This document shows, in pieces, positions 23,577 to 34,348 of a stretch of 64,000 nucleotides of DNA (positions within the stretch are counted from its first letter, which is position 1; every line of letters begins with the position of its first letter). The stretch is taken from positions 914,879,648 to 914,943,647 of the forward strand of contig NC_081414.1 of assembly GCF_030272615.1 (NCBI RefSeq), written 5' to 3'. The DNA is from Cryptomeria japonica. Taxonomy: Eukaryota > Streptophyta > Pinopsida > Cupressales > Cupressaceae. The translations under genes were made by a program, and so were the position numbers. The notes under the pieces are model-generated. The model searched no databases. It was not told the DNA's origin and was given only the letters and a program-made list of their open reading frames with translations.

Positions 23577-26356
23577 TTAGCAAATAGATTGAATAAAATC
23601 CTTCCTCTCTTAATCTCTGAAGAACAAACATGGTTTGTTCTAGGAAGCTCAATCCTTAATGGAGCAATTATTGCCCAAGAAGCAATCCACTCAATCCAAG
23701 TTAGCAAGAAACCTAGTATGTTGATCAAACTGGACACCATGAAAACATATGACAAAGTGGATTGGAGGTTCCTATGTAAATGTCTAGAATCTTTTAGGTT
23801 ATCAAAAGAGTGGATTAATCTAATCTTCTACAACATTTCTACTCCTCAATTTTTTGTCTTGGTGAATGGATCTCCAACAGGCTTTTTTGAAACCTCCAGA
23901 GGTCTTCGACAAGGGGATCCAATTTCTCCTTTTCTCTTTATATTAATGGCAAAAGCATTAGGAAGGACACTGAATAAATTTCAATAGGATGGAGTTCTTA
24001 GAGGCATCAAGATAACAAATGTAGTTGAAGTTGTCTCTCATCAACAATTCACAAATAATTCTATGCTCTTTGGATAGGCTAGTAGGAGGGAAGCAATTAA
24101 ATTTAGGAAGATTGTTAGAATTTACTCCAAGCATCAAGACAACAAGTAAATCAAATCAAATTAGAAGTTTTCTTCTTCAATGTTAAACCTTTGATCGAGC
24201 ATGAGATATGGATTCTTTTGGGTTTTATGAGAGGGAAACTCCCTTGCTCTTATTTAGATCTACCATTAGAGAAGGGATTGAGATCATCCAAAGCTAGGGA
24301 TCCAATAAGTGAAATAATGGACAAAAGGATGGATTCTTGGAAGACAAAATGGTTGTCCTAGGCAGGAAGAGTAACAATGCTAAAAGTAGTTCCTTCAACA
24401 CTGCCTATCTATCTAATGTCTTCCTTATCTCTCTCAATTGGACCAATCACTAAAATAATAAAGAAAATGAGAACCTTTTATTGGCAAGGAACTACTGAGA
24501 AAAATAAATTAGCTTTGGTTACCAAGGAAAAGATGTGTAGGCCCAAGAATCTTGGGGGTGTTGATATGAGGAATCAAATTTGGCAAAATAAAGAATTAGG
24601 ATTAAAACTTGCTTGGAAACTTTCTAAGGACTCGAATTTTAAATGGGTGAGAATTCTAAAACGGAAATATTTAGAAGATTTGAGCCTAGAAGGTATCTTT
24701 AGGTCTCAAAATCCTCCAAAAGGATCAAGGGTATAGAGTTTTTTATTTAAATGAAAAGATTTAATAAAAAATAAGATCTCGTGGAATGTAAGAGATGGTC
24801 TCAAGACTCTTTTTTGGTATGATTCTTGGGGGGATATCCAGCCTTAGATAAATTTATAATACCAATAACATTAAGCCTATAAGTGAAAGACTTTGGGGCT
24901 TTCATGTTAGGGATTATATTGAATTTTTAGGCGAAGATTATTCTTTGGGCTCGGGATGGAAAAAAATTTAGGAGCTCACTATTAATAGAGAAGAATTAAT
25001 GAAATTGATGGAGATCTTACAAAAAATATCTATTTCATTTAGTGTTGGATCAGATTCATAGATTTGGACAGGGGGAAATATAGGAAAATATAATTCAAAA
25101 GATGGATATAGATCAATTATCAAGAATCAGAATATTCAGAAAATAGTGCTTCCAATTAAATTTTGTTGGTATAAAATGTGTCTTCCGAAAGTAAGATTTT
25201 TTTTCTTGTTCATCCCTTAAGCGTAGAATTCTAAAAGCTGAGTAGTTTAGAAAGCTAAGTTTCGTAGGTCCTTCAATTTGTGTCTCTAGACCATAACGAA
25301 GAATCTATAGACCATATTTTATTGACCATCCCCTTTACAAATAAATGCTGGCAATGGTTATGTGCTAGATTAGGTTGTTTTTTTGCACTCCCAAATGATG
25401 TTGTGGGCATGTTTACAACTTGTCTTACTCTATTATCATCAAGTTTATTCTACTCAATATGGATTTCTTATCCTTCTATACTTATATTGGAACTTTGGAA
25501 GGAAATAAATAAAAGGATTTTTCAAGGTGAAAAATATCTTGGCAAGCCCTTTTGAATAAGATTGAAGCTATTGTGGAAGTAGTAATCAGTCAAGAATTTC
25601 CACATTTGGGTCTAATAAATCCCAATTCACTAGTTGGGATAAAAAGATGAAGGATAATTGGTTTGAGTTGAACACCCCTTCATTTGTTGGACAAGGGGGA
25701 GAATTTGGATTCCTCCAGACATTGGATGGTATAAAATGAATTTTGATGGGGCTTCTCATGGAAATATTGGTGTCTTAGGAGAAGGTTATATTATTCTATC
25801 CTGGGATGGTGAGGTAGTAGCAAAGCAGCCTAAACCTTTAGAATCAGATACAAATAACATAGAAAAAATTAAAGTAGTTTTGAAAGGTTGGTTATTTGTA
25901 GAGAATTAGGACTAAGAAAGGTGGAAATTGAAGGGGATTCAACAATTATCATCAATACCCCCAGAACTAGAGACACTCCAAATTGGAGGCTTAGTTCATT
26001 TTTAGGCAGAGCTTTAGAGTTCTAAAAGTCCTTTGAAGCATTCACAATAAATCATGTTTATAGGTAAGTGAATTGTTTTGTTGATGAATTGGCAAATAAG
26101 GGGGTAGATGGAATCAATAGTAAACAAATTAGTGAGTTGGGAATCATTTAGAAGGAACCCCTTAAGAAGCAAGGAATTGAAGGTTGAATTGTAGGATCTT
26201 GTTCTTGCTCTAAAATTAGAAATTTTGTAGCTTCAGTCTTAGAAATTTCTTACTATGATTTTCATAAATTATAGAAGAAAGGAGTAGTCTTCTAAGCTAG
26301 GATAGATGAGAAGGTTGGAGTTGAGGATTATTATTATTGGCATGTTTAAAAAAAAA
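23577..26356 (+). pseudogene. L1-type LINE ORF2, second part (RT to RNase H and poly-A)
   Basis: Continues the LINE cut at 7983. RT blocks are ANRLNKILPLLISEEQTWF, IKLDTMKTYDKVDW, GLRQGDPISPFLF and HQQFTNNSMLFG. The usual catalytic A-D-D is T-N-N (codons 24051-24059), so the RT is dead. Then come the WLS-AGRVTML block, a zf-RVT-like region (KFCWYKMCLPKVRFF; DHILLTIPFTNKCWQWL) and an RNase H domain (NFDGASHGN near 25740, EGDSTIIINT, VDELANKG). ORF2 ends near 26185, and an A-run at 26348-26356 is a plausible poly-A tail. Stops are frequent. RNase H tails are known in some plant L1 lineages. Confidence 0.9.
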
Positions 26357-27390
26357 TCAAATTTTCAATGCCAACAAGCTTAAACTCCCTTATTAAAGAA
26401 TTTCAAATTTTCTTGGTAATTCTTTAGAATGACATCTTTGTCTAAAAAGAAAAAATGAGAAGTTAAAAAAATGTTAGATCATTACTCTAGGTTATTTATT
26501 GAGGATATTCTCCCAAGAAAGTGGATGAAGATGATCATTGCAAATGGGTATTCGTATTGGATGACTTTAGTTTATTTTTTTAAAAGGGATTTTTCAATTT
26601 CCTTTACTCTATTTTCCACCTTAGGCATTGACAATGTATATGAGATTGGTCTAATCACATTAAATACAATTAAGTTGATCGATGAGAGTTGAGAACAAGG
26701 TAAAGGACATCTTTCCTTTCATTCATGATATCTTCATAGCATTCCCTAGGCAGTGAGTCTCCCAAGATATTTTAAGTCGTTGCAAGGGAGAGCATTTAAT
26801 TCACATGGAATATCAGAGATCGACCTTTCCTCAAATAATTTTCATTGCGATTGAGGTCTTTTCAATTTTGGAATGGGTCTAGTAGAGTTGTCCTTCTTTA
26901 ACCATTAGCCTTGTTGGTTTTAGCAAAGGGAAGTTTTTTGGAGTGAAGATTTCAAGCTAGCAGATTTTTTGGCACTCTGAAGGAATTAATGGCACATATA
27001 TGGTGGTATGGTTGAGAAGTGGAGTTATGATGGTGGTGGCTTTCTTCGCAATTTTATCCCATCTTCTTTTTCTTTATTCATTCAAACAAAGTGATTTACA
27101 AGCTTTGAAGTTGATTTTCAAGTTGTTCAAATTGAGTCCTTATAGAACACAGGGTGGGATGGACTCCCTTATCGGTTTGGTCACTTCTAAAAGGAAAATA
27201 GCTTTCTTGGGAGAAATTAAGGATAGTTGTTTGTAGGAAGTGATGATTTTGTCTCATCATGTGATAGTTAAGGTAGTGAAAAGGATTTTGGGAGAACAAT
27301 TTTTGAGGATCGACCACAAATATAGAGTAAATATGGTGATCTCGACAGTCTTTTGACAATGTTGTTGGTATTCCAATTACAATGAGAGAT
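26357..27390. other. Unassigned stretch between LINE and copia element Z
   Basis: Contains short open frames (for example 26471-26692) and stop-riddled sequence with coding-like composition, but nothing I recognise. No repeats or LTR ends found. Confidence 0.5.
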
Positions 27391-28883
27391 TGTTGGCATT
27401 TCAATGAGGATATTGAGAAGGTTGTTGATGATTATGGATATAACTGATTAAGGATGTTCACTGTCTTAATAACATGATTTTGTCATTGATTTCAAGAAAT
27501 TTATTTTCTGATTCAGTATGATGTTGCCATATCTTGAGAAGATTAATTTGAAGAGAATTAAGATGTCGATAAAATACATAGAAAGAATATGATGAATAAG
27601 GGGAGGAATAAGTTATTCAATGGGCAACTATTACCAAGTTAGACAATGATGAGATCATGATGTTTAGATTGTTTTGATATCCTACATATGTTGTTAATTG
27701 TAAGGTTAATACTATACTATGTCACCGAGCAAAGAACCTAGTCGATAAACCCTAAGGAACCTAGTCGGTAAACCTTAAGGTTATCGCTATCAGTTAATGA
27801 AGGTGGAATGTCTACCAAGTGAAGTTTAGTATTTATTGAGTTGCAACTGAGTAGTAAAAGAAAGCATTGGATGATTAAAAGTGTTATTTAATGAAGGAAG
27901 TTGATGAGCTGGAGTTGATTAAATGATTGGTATGTCGTGCATGAAGTCTATTAAGAATCTATGGTATTGAAAGATCGACAGGAAGATCTACAACTCAAAT
28001 TGAACCACAACATCCTAGTACAAGTTCCAAGAAATGTATGCAAGTTCCAAGGTGAGGTAAAATGTTTTCAGATCGAAGGATACATTGAACCTGGTCAAGT
28101 TTGAAGATTTGATGGCTAAGATTGATCATGGGAAATGTGATAAAAAAGATTCTGTGGTTAGCAAATTGTTTATAAATAAGGAATCATTGATGAACAATGT
28201 ATGCAGGCAAATGTAAGCACAGGGATGCTACATAGTGATTACCGAGCACAGAAGCTTGAAGACCTATTTTGATTAATAGAGTATAGAGCCTAGCAGAGGG
28301 ACAAGATAAGTCCTATGACTAAGAAGTATTGAGCAAATAAGAATCTGCTTTAGCATTTTAGATGTAAAGTTGTAGATATATTCTTATTACTATTATTTTG
28401 TAAAGTGATCGAAAATCTCTTCACCGAGTGGACTTAACAGTCTTATTTGTAAAACCCTCTAGCAAGGTAACATTCTAGTTGAGTATTTGAAATCCTTTGA
28501 CAAGGTCACTTCTAAAAAAGTGAAGATCCTAACAGATCTGAGGGAAATCCCTTAACCGGGTCACATCTAGCAATGTGTTTGTAATATTTCAAAGGATTTG
28601 CTTTTAACCGAGCATAGTCTAGAAGAGTATATTTCTTAATGGGTCGAAAATCCCATAGTGGTTTTTCCCTATTTGGGTTTCCACGTTAAATTGGTGTTGA
28701 ATATGTTGTGATGTTATCTGTTTATGAGTTTGCATGTTTTACAGTTTTGGTTACATATATCTGTTAAAGCTATCGAGGTTGAATCTGCTGATTTTATGAA
28801 AGATTAAGTTTGTATGATTCACCCCCCCCTCTCATCTTGATAGCTTGACATCTGTACTTAACATTTAGTATCAGATCATAACA
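27391..28883 (+). mobile_element. 5' LTR of copia element Z
   Basis: 1,493 bp, from TGTTGGC to CATAACA, followed at once by the primer site. It has a 23-bp tandem duplication at 27734-27779 (unit starting gaacctagtcg) that the 3' LTR lacks, which accounts for most of the length difference. A C-run with CTCTCATCTTGATAG lies near the 3' end. Confidence 0.93.
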
Positions 28884-28898
28884 ATTGGTATCAGAGCT
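28884..28898 (+). other. Primer binding site of Z
   Basis: attggtatcagagct directly after the LTR. It contains the canonical TGGTATCAGAGC, complementary to initiator tRNA-Met. Confidence 0.92.
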
Positions 28899-28947
28899 TT
28901 GGACTCCAGAAGAAAAGTTTAAAAGTACTTGAGGAAAAGATCCAAAT

Positions 28948-31900
28948 ATGTATAAGAGGGATGCACCGAAGCTGAACAAGTCTAGTTTCTCTACATGGCA
29001 GAAAAGGATGAAGTTGCACTTATCAGGAGTTGGAGAATATGCAACATATTATCTGGAGAATGATTTCATCACACCAAGCACCTATCCATTGACAATGGAA
29101 GAGATAAAGGCAAAGCAAGAACACACTCAAGAAATGATTGAAATATCATCAACATTGATCGACTTAGAGTTTAATGATCTAGAAGGTTGTAATGATGCAA
29201 AAGCAATGTGGGACAAACTCATATCTATGTATGGCGGTGATGAACATGTTCAAAGAGAAAAAGTAGATAGTCTAAGAGGACAACTTGAATCTATGAGGAT
29301 GAATGAAGGTGAGAACATAACCCAGTACGGTACAAGACTAAAGGAAATTGTCAATCAAATTAAAGGAGTAGGTAGAACTATTGAAGAAAAGGATATAACA
29401 AGTAAGTTGTTAAGAACCCTTCTACTAGCTTATGCAATCCGAGTCTTTGTAATCAATGAATTGAGATCTATACCCAATATGCCAGTTTCTTTAGATGCTA
29501 CTATCGATAAGCTACATGCATTTGAGTTAAGTAATTTTGATAATAGTGGGTCTTTGGTAAATAAAGTTGAATCTGCATTTAGTTCTTTTCATCTTGGTGA
29601 ATCTAATAATTACAATGATAGAATGAGTAAGTATTCCGAAGGGAATCACAATGGAGCAAGTGAAATATTTTGTAAGAATATGGAAGAAGTACACAAGCTG
29701 TATGAGGAAATCAGAAAACAAGAAGAGTTTGAAGCACTATTGGCTAGAAGGTTACTGAGAGGCACAGGTAAGTATAAAGGAAAACTACCTTTGAAATGTT
29801 TCAATTGTGATAAGATAGGACATATGGCTTCTAACTATCCTAACAAATATTCTACTGAAAAGAGAGATTACTGAGATGATAGACAGAAAGATAATCATTA
29901 CAGAGGATACCAAGATTTCAGAAGAAGAGATAGAAAGTCATGCCTAATAGCTAATGAGGAATCCAATGATGATAAATCTGATGAAACTGATACAGAGGAA
30001 GTAGTTTATGTGGCTATCAAAGATGGATCAGATGAAGAAAGGTATGAAGTAAAACCCCTAATATCTCACATAAGTAAAAATGATTCTTGGATCATAGATA
30101 GTGGATGTTCTCATCACATGATAGGTGACAAACTCAAGTTTGTTAAATTAGAAGATTATGATGGAGGTTATGTAAGATTTGGTAATGATGCACCATGTCC
30201 GGTAAAAGGTAAAGGATCCATAAGACTTCTTGACAATGCTAAATGTAATGATGTCTATTGGGTTGAAGGTTTGAAATACAATTTGTTGAGTGTAGCAGAG
30301 TTAAACAACATAGGTTACCAAATAGAATTTTAGAAAGGAATTGTCAAAGTTCATGACAAGCATGGAAAGTTAGCAGCTACTGGGACTCAAATAAAAGGTA
30401 ACACATTTCATCTTGACTCAACTCAGAACAATTGTCTTTATGAAAAGATAGATGATACTTGGTTATGGCATAAAAGATTTTGTCATGTAAATTTTGATAA
30501 TCTAATCAAAATAAGTAAGAAGCACCAAGTAAGAGGTCTACCGAGTTTGGAAAAACTTGAGAATGCTATGTGCCAAGGATGCCAGATGGGTAAGATGAGG
30601 AGATCAAGCTTTACAAGTAAGTCTTACACTTCCAAGGGAATTTTAGATCTTGTGCATATTGATCTTTGTGGTCCTATGAAAGTTCAAAGTTATTATTGTG
30701 ATAAATATTTCATATTATTTGTGGATGATTATTCAAGGATGATGTCAGTTATGTTTTTAAAAGAAAAATCAGTAGCTTTTCAAATATTTAAATGGTACAA
30801 GGCAAGAGTTGAAAATGAAATAGGAAGACAACTGAAGTGTCCTAGATCTGATAGAGGAGGAGAGTTCACTTCTGATGAGTTCAACTTATTCTACAATGAT
30901 CATGGTATAAAAAGACAAGTCTCTGCACCGAGAACTCCACAACAAAATGGGATAGCTGAGAGAAGAAATAGATCTATTGTGGATTGTGCCAGAACCCTGA
31001 TGATTGAAAAGAAAGTGCCACAAATATTTTGGAGAGAAGCAATAAGCATAGTAGTTTACACCCTAAACCAAGTACAACTAAAGAAAGGAACTTTGAAGAC
31101 ACCATATGAAATATGGTATGACAAGAAACCTAATGTAAGTTATTTTAAAATCTTTGGAAGTAGATGCTATGTACACAAAGATGATAGAAATGGAAAGTTT
31201 GATTAGAAAAGTGAAGAAGGAGCATTTCTAGGTTATTCTTCTAGAAGCAAAGCATATAAATGTCTGATCAAATCATCTAACAAAATAGTAGAAAGTGCAA
31301 ATGTGAAAATTGATGAATTTGCAGAAAGAAATGATGAAGGAAATTCCAAGGAACCAGAAGATTATGAAGAATTTGCCTATGTTCAACCGACAAGTCCTAC
31401 CAAGAGAATTACTGAAGAAAATAAAGAGGATATCTAGTTACCGAGTGATAAAGAAGATCATACAGAGCCTACCAATCCTGTATTAGCCAAGTATGTCAAA
31501 AGGAATCATGCATCAAGTCAAATTATAGGAGATAAGGATGATCCAGTGATGGCAAGGAACAAACTGAGATAGAACACATGTCTGATATCTAAATTTGAAC
31601 CGAGAATAGTAAAAGAGGCATTTAACAGTAAATATTGGGTAAATGCTATGATAGAAGAGATTGATCAAATCAAGAAGAATGACACAGGCACACTGGTCCC
31701 AAGACCAAAGGACAAAAATGTAATTGGTACAAAGTGGATTTTTAGAAACAAGCTAAATGAAAAAGGTGAGGTCATTCGAAATAAAGTAAGACTAGTTTGC
31801 AAAGGATATGCTCAAGAAGAAGGAATAGATTATGGCGAGACCTTTGCACCTGTGGTAAGACTTGAAGGAGTAAGAACATTGTTGGCATATGCTACTTTCA

Positions 31901-33135
31901 AAAATTTCAAGGTCTATCAAATGGATGTCAAATCTGCATTTTTGAATGGTATATTAGAAGAAGAAGTTTATATTGAACAACCTGAAGGATTTGTTGAAGA
32001 CAAGAATAAAGATTAGGTGTATAAATTGAACAAAGCTTTATATGGTTTGAAACAAGCACCTAGAGCACGGTATGAGAGATTGCACTCTTATTTGATCAAG
32101 ATTGGTTTTATAAGAACAAGTGAAAACTACAATCTGTACATGAAGAATGATGAAGACAATGGAATATTGAGCTCAGCCATATTTGTTGATGACATTATAT
32201 TTTGTGGAAATGATTCTCTATGCAAAAGCTTTGGTAATGAAATGTGCAATGAATTTAAGATGTCACTAATCGGTGAGATAAAGTATTTTATAGGTTTACA
32301 GATACTGCAAATGAAAGATGAGATTTTCATTACTCAATCCAAGTACATAAAGAAATTCTTGAAGAAATTTGGAATGGAGGACTCAAAACCAGTATGTACT
32401 CCTATGACTACCAACTGTAAACTATCAAAGAATGATGAATCTGCATCTATTGATGAGACACTTTACCGATCTATGATTGGAAAGTTGCAATATGTAATTC
32501 ATAGCAGACCAGATATAGCACATTCAGTAGGTATAGTTGCAATATTCTCTGCAAATCTCGAAGAAACACATATGATAGGAATCAAAAGAATTTTCAGATA
32601 CCTGAGAGGCACTGAAGATTATGGCTTAGTATATGATAAGAGAAATAATTTTGATTTAAAAGTTTATATTGATGTTGATTGGGCAGGCAACATTGATGAT
32701 AGGAAAAGCACAAGTGGAGGAGCTTTCTTTTTAGGAGACAGACTAGTAAGTTGGCTTAGCAAGAAACAAAGATGTGTTTCACAGTCAACAACAGAAGCTG
32801 AATATGTTGCTGCAGCATTGAATTGCACTAATATAGCATGGATCAAACAACTGTTGGAAGGTATAAATGTGAAAGCTACCAAGCCAATAACTATATTCTG
32901 TGATAATACTAGTGCCATTAACATTTCAAAGAATCTTGTAATGCACTCTAAGACAAAGCACATCTCTATCAAATATCATTATCTTAGAGAAGAAGTTCAA
33001 GAGAAGAAAGTAGTGTTGGAGTATGTTAGCACAAAGGAACAAATAGCAGATATCTTCACCAAGCCACTGCCAAGGGACACTTTTGAGTATCTCATAAGCA
33101 AGTTAGGGGTCCTACCCCTATCTTCTACTCACTGA
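28948..33135 (+). pseudogene. Gag-pol of copia element Z
   Basis: One frame of about 1,395 codons encodes gag, protease, integrase, RT and RNase H, with no frameshift. It has six stops: TGA 29872, TAG 30331, 31204, 31435, 31570 and 32014. Gag (residues 1-308) ends with a CCHC knuckle CFNCDKIGHMASNY whose last Cys is Tyr. Protease has IIDSG (Asp codon 30097). Integrase keeps the catalytic triad: Asp in HIDLCGP (30661), Asp in RSDRGGEF (30850) and Glu in NGIAERRN (30958), with 35 residues between the last two. RT has [11 protein letters not shown] and FVDD (32188-32193). RNase H has DVDWAGN and TTEAEYVAA, and the protein ends after FTKPLPRD near 33135. Five of six stops are TAG where family members usually have Gln or Trp (inference). 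The start ATG lies 50 bp past the primer site. Confidence 0.95.
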
Positions 33136-33333
33136 TCGAGTTCGGTGAAAGAATCAATTTGATGACTCTACAAAATACTTTTTATGAGTTGATGTTGATT
33201 TACACACTTTAGGAGGTTTTCTAAAGGTGTGTAGAAAATAATACAGGGAACAGGAATTGTAGACACAATGCTCTAACCGAGACTAAGATGATACACAACA
33301 AGGAAATCACTTCTCAGAGGAAGAAATCATGTT

Positions 33334-33338
33334 TTAGT
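33334..33338. repeat. Target site duplication TTAGT of element N (left copy)
   Basis: TTAGT flanks N on both sides (33334-33338 and 39931-39935), showing that N inserted as a unit into the 3' non-coding part of Z. Confidence 0.95.
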
Positions 33339-34134
33339 TGTTAGGATTCCCATAGATACTGAGAGGGGGGGGTGAATCAGTATCTAACCAGTGATTGGAA
33401 TTTCTTATCTTAAAACATGCAAAACATATTATAACAGAGTATTGGTATGCAAGAAATAATGCAATAAACAGAATAAAGAACATCCACATGAAAAGAACAC
33501 CATAACACAATGATTTAATGAGGAAAACCAGTGTGGGAAAAACCTCGGTGGGATTTGTGACCCACAATATTATCTTACTGGCCAATAAGAGAATATTACT
33601 TATAGTAGGGGCCTGCACATGCAGGAAGGCCACTTGCCTAGAGCTCACTGCTCAATGGGAAGTCTCACTGACTTACAATGTGGACTATACAAATCCAATA
33701 ACTTGTACTTCTTTACAATAGCATCTTCAATGCCAGATTCAGTACTGGTTTTTGCTCTGTTCTTTACATATACCCCTTAACCTATATTTCACATAATAGG
33801 TCTGCCTTATTTCACCTCATTATATTTTTCTAGATCTTACAAAATGTCCTACAATGACTTCTTATATATATAAGTCATTTTACAATGATATTAAGTCAGC
33901 TTACAAAGTTTTTCAAATAATAAACAAAATATATTATAACAAAAATCCTGTCAGCCTCTGTGTCGGTATACTTCCTTTCTCTGTGCTGGTGCTGATGTTC
34001 TGAGTGCCGGTGTAGAGTGTGTTCTGCTGATGCCGGTGAAGTGCCTTGTCGGTGCCATAGGATTGTAAGGTTGCCATCAATGAAAAAACCTTCAATCACC
34101 TTCAATGTCTCATTGGAGTGTCCATATGCCAACA
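33339..34134 (-). mobile_element. 3' LTR of element N
   Basis: 796 bp; on the minus strand starts TGTTGGCATATGG and ends GAATCCTAACA. Purine tract at its upstream edge (34135-34149), TTAGT beyond its end. It contains several ccggtg / tcggtg motifs and the C-run near the end shared with other LTRs here. Confidence 0.93.
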
Positions 34135-34149
34135 ATCTCCCCCTTTGGC
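34135..34149 (-). other. Polypurine tract of N
   Basis: Minus strand GCCAAAGGGGGAGAT directly before the LTR. It is the same as Z's tract at 40081-40095. A second similar C-rich/purine stretch lies at 34245-34270. Confidence 0.92.
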
Positions 34150-34348
34150 ATTGATGGCAACACTCATGAGAAATTTCAAAAAAAAGTTCCCAACAATGTG
34201 TGCTCCCCTTGAGAATATGATTCCTGTAGTGTTTTGGATTTTGTCATACCTCTACTCCCCCTTTGGCATCAATGACAAAGGTTGTCAAGATGTCAGTAGA
34301 GTTTGTAGTTTCAACCTTGTAATTGAGTAGTTACAATTTGAAATAACT

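Noticed and set aside
28948-33135. Alternative genetic code with TAG read as Gln
   Set aside because: TGA and TAA stops also occur, catalytic residues are lost independently, and the elements are typical dead plant transposons. Mutation is the simpler explanation.
33396-33650. Similar minus-strand ORFs at 33.4 and 39.2 kb (duplicated gene?)
   Set aside because: They lie inside the two LTRs of element N, which explains the duplication.
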